A stretch of 10,257 nucleotides of DNA from Solirubrobacteraceae bacterium (GTDB lineage Bacteria; Actinomycetota; Thermoleophilia; Solirubrobacterales; Solirubrobacteraceae). The stretch spans positions 1 through 10,257 of the forward strand of contig JASHQV010000239.1 in assembly GCA_030038955.1 (NCBI GenBank), given 5' to 3'. The notes beneath the pieces were generated by a model. The model had not been told where the DNA came from, ran no database searches, and saw nothing but the letters and a program-made list of their open reading frames with translations. Position numbers and translations under genes: made by a program. Shown here one piece after another: positions 6,085 through 10,257 of this stretch (position 1 is its first letter; the number at the start of each line of letters is the position of its first letter).

Positions 6085-6836
6085 CCGAGGTTGCCGCCCT
6101 TCTTGGTGCGCGTCGCCTGCTCGCCGCGGTCGCGCATCGTCGTCGCCACCTCGGCCAGCCGGAAGCCGTTCAGCGCCGCGCTGATCTGCAGCTCGGAGGC
6201 CTGGTACTGCGGCTGCTCGAGCGTCACCGCCGCCGTCACCTCGCCGCGCATCGCCCGCAGGCCGCACGCCGGGTCGGTGATCCGGTGGCGCGTCAGCACG
6301 GTCAGGATCGCGCCGAACACGATCACCCCGAGGTGCCTCGTCGCATCCGTGGTCAGCTCGCTGCCGAGCCGGCGCGAGCCTGACACGAAGTCGGCGCGGC
6401 CGGCGACGATCGGCTGCACGACGGCGGCGATCTCGCTCGGCTCGTACTGGCCGTCGGCGTCGATCGTGCAGATGATCTTGGCGCCGCGCGCCCGTGCCAG
6501 CCAGTAGCCGAGCTTCAGCGCGGCGCCCTGCCCGCGGTTGGCGGGAACGTCGCACACGAGCGCGCCGGCGCGCGCGGCCTCGGCAGCGGTGGCGTCGGCG
6601 GAGCCGTCGACGACGACCACGACCTCGACCGCCAGCCCGGCCACCTCGGACGGGATCTCGCCGACCACCTGGGCCACCGTCGGCGCTTCGTTGTAGGCGG
6701 GAATCACGATTGCCAGGGGCGCCCCCTGACCTGGGGGGTATGCATCGAGGAACGCGCGGGCGGCGTCCCGCTCCACCACCTCCAGCTGTGCCAGCTGTGG
6801 CTCGACGTCGAACGTGTCGTGGGGCACGACGCTCAC
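5985..6836 (-). CDS. Family 2 glycosyltransferase (dolichol-phosphate mannosyltransferase-like)
   Basis: This GT-A fold enzyme is predicted to transfer a sugar from a nucleotide donor, possibly to a polyprenyl phosphate, at the cytoplasmic membrane face. The 283-residue product shows LAIVIPAYNEAPTVAQVV (41-58), VVVVVDGSADAT (72-83; the donor-binding strand, with one Asp where many members have two), NRGQGAALKLG (100-110), the metal-binding TIDADGQY (124-131) and SGSRR, then ITDPACGLRAM and LNGFRLAEVATTMRDRGEQATRTKKGGN. No membrane helices follow, so it is the soluble type. GTG 6836 is chosen for its GGAG at 6844-6847 (7-base spacing) and because codons further upstream read like shadow sequence. 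It lies 34 bases after the epimerase stop, probably in one operon. The last 33 residues are read from DNA that also encodes the GtrA-like tail. Confidence 0.88.
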   Translation of the reverse strand: MSVVPHDTFDVEPQLAQLEVVERDAARAFLDAYPPGQGAPLAIVIPAYNEAPTVAQVVGEIPSEVAGLAVEVVVVVDGSADATAAEAARAGALVCDVPANRGQGAALKLGYWLARARGAKIICTIDADGQYEPSEIAAVVQPIVAGRADFVSGSRRLGSELTTDATRHLGVIVFGAILTVLTRHRITDPACGLRAMRGEVTAAVTLEQPQYQASELQISAALNGFRLAEVATTMRDRGEQATRTKKGGNLGYGVRFARAALHTWRRDRNAARKRDFPANTHLS

Positions 6837-6843
6837 GGTCGAT

Positions 6844-6847
6844 CTCC
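6844..6847 (-). promoter_or_regulatory. Ribosome binding site GGAG for the glycosyltransferase
   Basis: GGAG on the minus strand, 7 bases before GTG 6836. It decides the start of the glycosyltransferase against longer in-frame options that begin inside the epimerase gene. Confidence 0.6.
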
Positions 6848-6870
6848 GGGACTCGGGGGCATGCCAACGG

Positions 6871-7836
6871 TCACGCGCGCCGCTCCGGCGCCGCCGACAT
6901 CCCGGCGCCTCCGGGGAGCGCGACCGCGCCCTCGACGTCGACCTTGCGCCACTCCTCCCAGACCCCGCTGACGCCGGTCGCGAAGTCGAGCCGCGGCTCC
7001 CAGCCGAGGCTTCTGGCATGGCTGTTGTCGACGATCACCGCCGGCATCTCGCCGAGCTTCGGCGGCCCGTGGCGCACCGGCAGCTCGGCCCCGGTCGTGC
7101 GGCGGACGGTGTCGACCACGTCGAGCACCGACAGCGAGCTGCCGGTGCCGATCACGACCGGTCCCTGCCAGCGCTGATCGTCCGCCAGTGCCAGCTGCGC
7201 GGCGGCGACCACGTCGGACACGTGCACGTAGTCGCGCACCTGGCGGCCGTCGCCGTAGATCTCGAACGTGGTGCCGAGGCGGATCGCACGCATCAGCCGC
7301 GCGACGATCGAGTCCTTGGCCTGCATCCCGGGGCCGTAGACGTTGGTGAACCGCAGGCAGGTGCAGCGCACGCCGTATACGGACGTGTAGGCGGACATCA
7401 GCATCTCGGCGGCGGCCTTGGTGGCGCCGTACGGGGTCATTGGCCGCAGCTGAGCGCGCTCAGTGATCTTCGGCTCCTCCATCGGGCCGGTGACGGCGCC
7501 TCCGGTCGAGGCGAACGCGAGCGCGTGCACGCCGGCAGCGCGGGCCCCCTCGAGCACCCGGTGGGTGCCCTGCACGTTGGTGCGGAAGGTCAGCTCGGGC
7601 TGCTCCACCGAGCGCAGCACGGAGGTCACAGCGGCCAGGTGAACAACACCGCCGAAGCCGCCGTCGAATGCCCGCTCGATCACGTCTGGCTCGGCGATGT
7701 CCCCCTGCACCAGGTCCACCTCGGGGTCGGGGTGGGGCTGGAGGTCGACGACGCGCACCTCGTGCCCCGCGTCCGTGAGGGTGGAGACGACGTGCCGGCC
7801 GATGAACCCGGACCCGCCGGTGACAAGGATTCGCAT
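6871..7836 (-). CDS. NAD-dependent sugar epimerase/dehydratase (extended SDR)
   Basis: This 321-residue extended short-chain dehydrogenase acts on nucleotide sugars, like UDP-glucose 4-epimerase and sugar dehydratases. The N-terminal NAD motif is TGGSGFIG (6-13) with Asp31 (VVDLQ) at the end of strand 2, favouring NAD; GDI (45-47) and HLAA (66-69) follow. The catalytic set is S110/T111 in ASTGG and Y136-GAT-K140. Substrate-domain marks are LRFTNVYGPG (about 162-171), FEIYGDGRQVRDYVHVSDV and the late NSHARSLGW. All catalytic residues are present. The exact sugar cannot be assigned; galE-like 4-epimerase and other hexose epimerases are possible. ATG 7836 has GGAG at 7845-7848, 8 bases upstream. 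It is the first gene of a unit with the GT2 gene, supplying or modifying a sugar donor for a surface glycan. Confidence 0.9.
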   Translation of the reverse strand: MRILVTGGSGFIGRHVVSTLTDAGHEVRVVDLQPHPDPEVDLVQGDIAEPDVIERAFDGGFGGVVHLAAVTSVLRSVEQPELTFRTNVQGTHRVLEGARAAGVHALAFASTGGAVTGPMEEPKITERAQLRPMTPYGATKAAAEMLMSAYTSVYGVRCTCLRFTNVYGPGMQAKDSIVARLMRAIRLGTTFEIYGDGRQVRDYVHVSDVVAAAQLALADDQRWQGPVVIGTGSSLSVLDVVDTVRRTTGAELPVRHGPPKLGEMPAVIVDNSHARSLGWEPRLDFATGVSGVWEEWRKVDVEGAVALPGGAGMSAAPERRA

Positions 7837-7844
7837 TCGGGACG

Positions 7845-7848
7845 CTCC
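7845..7848 (-). promoter_or_regulatory. Ribosome binding site GGAG for the epimerase
   Basis: GGAG on the minus strand, 8 bases before ATG 7836. Its presence suggests this mRNA has a leader, unlike the divergent hydrolase. Confidence 0.6.
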
Positions 7849-7944
7849 AGTGGCTCTTGGTTCGCGGTGGTTTCAACCCAGATCGGTAGCCGTGGCCGCG
7901 CACGACCCGGCAGCCGAACCTGGCACTGACCCCGCGAACGGGCG

Positions 7945-7950
7945 AGCATA
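7945..7950 (-). promoter_or_regulatory. Candidate -10 box TATGCT for the epimerase-glycosyltransferase unit
   Basis: On the minus strand TATGCT fits TAnnnT and would place the transcript start near 7938, giving a leader of about 100 nt that carries the GGAG at 7845-7848. No TTGACA-like -35 is seen at the right distance. It touches the inverted repeat at 7950-7976. Tentative. Confidence 0.3.
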
Positions 7951-7976
7951 GCGGGATCGGAGCAGCGGTTCCCGCT
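7950..7976 (+). repeat. Inverted repeat between divergent epimerase and hydrolase genes
   Basis: AGCGGGA (7950-7956) and TCCCGCT (7970-7976) are perfect 7-bp inverted arms separated by 13 bases. One arm adjoins the candidate epimerase -10 and the other covers the expected -35 area of the hydrolase (TTCCCG at 7969-7974, 16 bases before TAGCTT). This is where a repressor acting on both genes would sit. A chance palindrome is possible in sequence this GC-rich. Confidence 0.35.
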
Positions 7977-7990
7977 GGGTCGCCGCGATG

Positions 7991-7996
7991 TAGCTT
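7991..7996 (+). promoter_or_regulatory. Candidate -10 box TAGCTT for leaderless hydrolase mRNA
   Basis: TAGCTT, directly preceded by TG, ends 7 bases before GTG 8004. The gap (ttccggc) has no ribosome binding site, so a leaderless mRNA is likely. TTCCCG at 7969-7974 is a possible weak -35 with 16-base spacing. Confidence 0.45.
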
Positions 7997-8003
7997 TTCC
8001 GGC

Positions 8004-8882
8004 GTGGTCGATGCTGTCCGCACCCCGGACGCGCTCCTCGAGGGGCTGCCGGATTTCCCGTTCGCACCGCGCTTCCGCCAGGTGGAGGGGCTGCGGCTGG
8101 CCCACATCGATGAGGGCGACGGGCGCCCGGTGCTGCTGCTCCACGGCGAGCCGACATGGTCATTTCTGTGGCGCAAGCTGATCGGGCCGCTGCTCGACGC
8201 CGGCTACCGCACGATCGCACCGGACCTGGCGGGGTTCGGCCGCTCCGACAAGCCGGTCGAGCTCGGGTGGTACAGCTATGACCGCCACACCGACACGGTC
8301 GCGGAGCTGCTGGAGCAGCTCGACCTCCGCGACGCGACCGTGGTCGTGCACGACTGGGGCGGCCCGATCGGGCTGCGGCTGGCAGTTGAGCACCCGCAGC
8401 GGATCAGCCGCATCGTCGCGCTCGACACCGGCCTGTTCACCGGCCACCAGCGGATGAGCGACAACTGGCACGCGTTCCGTGACTTCGTCGAGCGCACCGA
8501 CGACCTGCCGATTGGGATGCTGGTCCGCCGCGCCTGCCACACCGACCCCGGCGACACGGTGGTCGCCGCCTACGACGCGCCGTTCCCCAACGAGGCCTCC
8601 AAGGCCGGAGCCCGTGCGTTCCCGCTGATCCTCCCTACGTCGCCGGAGATGGCGGGCGCGCAGGCCGGACAGCGGGTGCTCGAGGCGATGCGCATCGACG
8701 AGCGGCCGAAGCTGTTCCTGTGGGCGGACTCAGACCCGGTGCTGCCACTGTCGGTCGGCGAGCGCTTCGCCGCCGCGCTCGGCGGCGAGGTGGAGGTGGT
8801 GGGGAACGCCGGCCATTTCCTCCAGGAGGACGCCGGCGAGCAGATCGGGCGGCGGATCGCCGACTGGCTCAGCTCCGGCTAG
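8004..8882 (+). CDS. Alpha/beta hydrolase, haloalkane dehalogenase-like (subfamily I type)
   Basis: This 292-residue protein resembles the DhlA-type (HLD-I) haloalkane dehalogenases, which replace halogen by hydroxyl through an aspartyl ester intermediate. Visible marks are HGEPTWSFLW (47-56; oxyanion loop), PDLAGFGRSDKP (73-84), the nucleophile elbow V-H-D117-W118-G-G, the acid D244 in WADSDPVLP and the base H271 in NAGHFLQED. D117 followed by W118 matches the nucleophile and first halide-binding Trp of the family. In the cap, DNWHAFRDF (153-161) aligns with DhlA DGFTAWKYD as I recall it: the second halide Trp (W175) becomes F158, while W155 falls where DhlA has Phe172. The pocket is therefore changed, and halide binding could be altered or lost. 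GTG 8004 gives the family start (VRTPD). It converges on the SDR gene with a 39-base gap. Confidence 0.85.
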   Translation: MVDAVRTPDALLEGLPDFPFAPRFRQVEGLRLAHIDEGDGRPVLLLHGEPTWSFLWRKLIGPLLDAGYRTIAPDLAGFGRSDKPVELGWYSYDRHTDTVAELLEQLDLRDATVVVHDWGGPIGLRLAVEHPQRISRIVALDTGLFTGHQRMSDNWHAFRDFVERTDDLPIGMLVRRACHTDPGDTVVAAYDAPFPNEASKAGARAFPLILPTSPEMAGAQAGQRVLEAMRIDERPKLFLWADSDPVLPLSVGERFAAALGGEVEVVGNAGHFLQEDAGEQIGRRIADWLSSG

Positions 8883-8885
8883 TGG

Positions 8886-8927
8886 CTCTCCCGGCGCGCT
8901 CACTCGGGTCTCTCGGCGTGCTCACTC
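8886..8927. repeat. Two tandem imperfect 22-bp repeats at the hydrolase/SDR 3' junction
   Basis: Positions 8886-8905 and 8908-8927 match at 17 of 20 bases with a 22-bp offset; both end in CTCACTC. The second copy includes the SDR stop codon (TCA at 8922-8924). The segment fills the 39-base gap between the convergent genes. The only hairpin I see is a weak 4-bp stem (CCCG/CGGG), so it does not look like a strong terminator. Confidence 0.6.
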
Positions 8928-9845
8928 CGACGCGGGCGCGACGGGCTCCTGCTCCTGCGCCGTGGTCGGCTCCGAGGCGCCCGCACCATCGGGCTCCGAG
9001 ACGCCGACGGCCGTCGCCGCCAGCCGCGCCTCGTAGGCGGCCCGCGCGACGTGGTTGGGATTGGTGACGGCCTTGCCGGTGCCGAACGCCCACGCGACCA
9101 CATCAACCGCGCGCAGCGGCAGCAGCGCGCTGCCGCGCATCACCGCCTTCATCCGCCTGGGGACGTAGACCTCGTAGCGGCCTGTCTGGAGCGCCTCGAC
9201 GATCGCCGCGCCGACATCCTCGGGCTCGGGCATCCTTACCCCCCGGAACGGCCGCAGGCCCGAGTACAGCTCGGTGTTGACACCGACCGGCATGACCACG
9301 CTGAAGCCAATCCCGAAGCTGCCGTACTCCTGGCGCAGCGACTCGGTCAAGCCGACGACGGCGTGCTTGGTCGCGCAGTAGCTCGCCACGTGCGGGGCGC
9401 CGCCCTTGCCGGCGATCGAGGCGATGTTCACCAGGTGCCCGTGGCGGCGCGGCAGGAAGCGGGCAAGCGCCAGCTTGGAGCCGAGCACGACCCCGCGCAG
9501 GTTGATGTCGATCATCCGATCGGTGAACACGTCGGCCTCCTCGAGGAACGGGCCGACCGCCATGATCCCGGCGTTGTTGATCAGCACGTCGAGCGGGCCG
9601 AGGCGCTGCTCCACCTCGTCGAGGAAGCGCTCGAAGCTCGCCCGCTGTGTGACATCGAGCGAGCTGGCGAGCGTCTCGGCTCCCAGCTTCTGCGCGGTGC
9701 GCTGAGCGAGCTCCCCGTCGATGTCTCCGATCGCCAGGCGCGCGCCCTGGGCGATCAGCGCTGCCGCCGTGGCGCGCCCGATGCCGCGGGCTGCCCCGGT
9801 GATCGCGACGACCTGGCCGGCGAGCGAACGTGGAGCTTTAGCCAT
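8922..9845 (-). CDS. Classical short-chain dehydrogenase/reductase (SDR)
   Basis: This 307-residue NAD(P)-dependent oxidoreductase probably acts on an alcohol/ketone substrate that cannot be named from sequence. The classical SDR marks are complete: cofactor motif TGAARGIG (16-23), D41 at the end of strand 2 (favouring NAD), the DVT stretch (64-66), NNAG (90-93), and the catalytic set N115, S143, Y156 and K160. After the core (to about residue 250), the protein continues with a helix, a GTGKAVTNPNH stretch, and a final disordered-looking Ala/Glu/Pro/Gln tail of about 30 residues. ATG 9845 is supported by a strong AGGAGG at 9854-9859; in-frame codons further upstream lie in non-coding sequence. 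A pair of 24-bp direct repeats sits 56-107 bases upstream of the start codon and may regulate it. Confidence 0.92.
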   Translation of the reverse strand: MAKAPRSLAGQVVAITGAARGIGRATAAALIAQGARLAIGDIDGELAQRTAQKLGAETLASSLDVTQRASFERFLDEVEQRLGPLDVLINNAGIMAVGPFLEEADVFTDRMIDINLRGVVLGSKLALARFLPRRHGHLVNIASIAGKGGAPHVASYCATKHAVVGLTESLRQEYGSFGIGFSVVMPVGVNTELYSGLRPFRGVRMPEPEDVGAAIVEALQTGRYEVYVPRRMKAVMRGSALLPLRAVDVVAWAFGTGKAVTNPNHVARAAYEARLAATAVGVSEPDGAGASEPTTAQEQEPVAPASE

Positions 9846-9853
9846 GGTCGGGT

Positions 9854-9859
9854 CCTCCT
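9854..9859 (-). promoter_or_regulatory. Strong ribosome binding site AGGAGG for the SDR gene
   Basis: AGGAGG on the minus strand lies 8 bases before ATG 9845. It is the strongest Shine-Dalgarno match in the window and settles the SDR start. The SDR mRNA therefore has a leader, unlike the genes with a -10 box at the start codon. Confidence 0.85.
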
Positions 9860-9900
9860 GTTGGTGCTCCGATGGTGGTCCTTGGCAGGGACGACGCGAT

Positions 9901-9952
9901 CGTTCCCGCACGCGAGACGGTAGCTGCCCGTTCCCGCCCACGGGACGGTAGC
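9901..9952. repeat. Pair of 24-bp direct repeats upstream of the SDR gene
   Basis: Positions 9901-9924 and 9929-9952 match at 21 of 24 bases (CGTTCCCGC...GACGGTAGC) and are spaced 28 bases start to start. Each contains, on the minus strand, TACCGT, which fits a TAnnnT -10 box for SDR transcription. The second copy can nearly fold (CCGTTCCCG/CGGGACGG with one bulged base). Location and duplication fit a regulator binding site for the SDR promoter, but no regulator gene is in the window. Confidence 0.6.
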
Positions 9953-10017
9953 GAGCCGGGGTCAGATGCGCTCAGCGACGCTCGGAGGGTGCGCCGCCGT
10001 GCCTCGACCAGCGGGCC

Positions 10018-10227
10018 GCGCCGGCGGACGCGCGGACCGTGCTCGAGGACCGACGTGGGGCGCCGGCGGACGCGCGGACCGTGCCCGAAGACCAACGTGG
10101 GGCGCCGGCGGACGCGCGGGCCGTGCCCGAAGACCAACGGGAGGCGCCGGCGGACGAGCGGGCCGTGCCCGAAGACCAACGGGAGGCGCCGGCGGACGAG
10201 CGGGCCGTGCTCGAGGGCGACGCGGAG
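10018..10227. repeat. 42-bp tandem repeat, about five copies
   Basis: Copies begin at 10018, 10060, 10102, 10144 and 10186, each opening with GCGCCGGCGGAC. Copies 3 and 4 differ at one base, copies 2 and 3 at three; copies 1 and 5 are more diverged and a degenerate partial copy precedes copy 1. The unit is a multiple of three, so reading frames stay open: on the plus strand it would encode a 14-residue unit APADARTVPEDQRG, on the minus strand LVFGHGPRVRRRPT. No spacers are present, so this is not a CRISPR array. It could be the start of an acidic, disordered repeat protein running off the right edge, or a non-coding minisatellite-like element. Confidence 0.85.
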
Positions 10228-10257
10228 GTGTGCCGGCCCCGGGCGGACGGTGCGCCG

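Larger units (their letters stand above)
9846..10257. other. 412-base stretch without a confident gene
   Basis: From the SDR start to the window end I find the SDR ribosome binding site (9854-9859), two 24-bp direct repeats (9901-9952), a plain GC-rich segment (9953-10017) and a 42-bp tandem repeat (10018-10227). A plus-strand frame is open from 9952 to the edge and the opposite-strand frame with the same triplet boundaries is open from 9838 to the edge. Neither has a convincing start, ribosome binding site or protein-like sequence outside the repeats, so neither is called as a gene. Confidence 0.6.

Noticed and set aside
6814..7929. Long plus-strand open frame opposite the epimerase
   Set aside because: It reads as His/Arg/Gly-rich shadow sequence; the minus strand has a full epimerase with all catalytic residues.
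7931..7942. Small hairpin CCCG-CGAA-CGGG upstream of the epimerase
   Set aside because: A 4-bp stem this GC-rich is expected by chance and has no T-run or conserved context visible here.
8890..8908. Intrinsic terminator between the hydrolase and SDR genes
   Set aside because: The best hairpin has only a 4-bp stem with an 11-base loop and no T-run on either strand.
9051..9923. Long plus-strand open frame opposite the SDR gene
   Set aside because: It is the antisense of a complete SDR with a strong ribosome binding site; the translated sequence has no family features.
9838..10179. Minus-strand gene of about 113 codons through the repeats into the SDR start
   Set aside because: The part outside the repeats is not protein-like, there is no ribosome binding site, and it overlaps the SDR start region.
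10018..10227. CRISPR array
   Set aside because: The 42-bp units are back to back without variable spacers, and no cas genes are present.

Overview
The window is high-GC, densely packed bacterial DNA. Overlapping or nearly abutting genes, GTG/TTG starts, weak Shine-Dalgarno sites and TAnnnT-type -10 boxes right before start codons all point to Actinomycetota. The protein flavour suggests the class Thermoleophilia (Solirubrobacterales or relatives), but this is an inference from style, not a database result.

Region 1 (about 1-4584, plus strand) is one tightly packed run: the 3' part of thiE (thiamine phosphate synthase), a four-helix membrane protein, lpdA (dihydrolipoyl dehydrogenase, E3), a DsbA/HCCA-isomerase-fold protein with an altered CxxC site, an 80-residue protein of unknown function, a 2-oxoacid dehydrogenase E2-like acyltransferase core without a lipoyl domain and with its catalytic Asp replaced by Gln, and pcm (protein-L-isoaspartate O-methyltransferase). 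The lpdA to pcm stretch is the most unusual part of the window: it combines intact E3 and Pcm enzymes with two proteins whose standard active-site motifs are incomplete.

Region 2 (4535-5440, minus) is a solitary beta-class DNA methyltransferase that overlaps the end of pcm tail to tail. It is divergent from a GtrA-family membrane protein (5563-6084, plus). GtrA in turn overlaps tail to tail with a family 2 glycosyltransferase (5985-6836, minus), which lies downstream of an NAD-dependent sugar epimerase/dehydratase (6871-7836, minus). The last three form a plausible cell-envelope glycan group.

Region 3 holds a haloalkane-dehalogenase-like alpha/beta hydrolase (8004-8882, plus) converging on a classical SDR oxidoreductase (8922-9845, minus). 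From 9846 to the window end there is no confident gene: this stretch holds the SDR ribosome binding site, a pair of 24-bp direct repeats, and about five copies of a 42-bp tandem repeat.

Four transcription-unit starts (lpdA, the methyltransferase, gtrA-like, the hydrolase) share a TAGnnT-type box 6-7 nt before the start codon, suggesting leaderless mRNAs. No tRNA, rRNA, insertion sequence, CRISPR array or convincing intrinsic terminator was seen.
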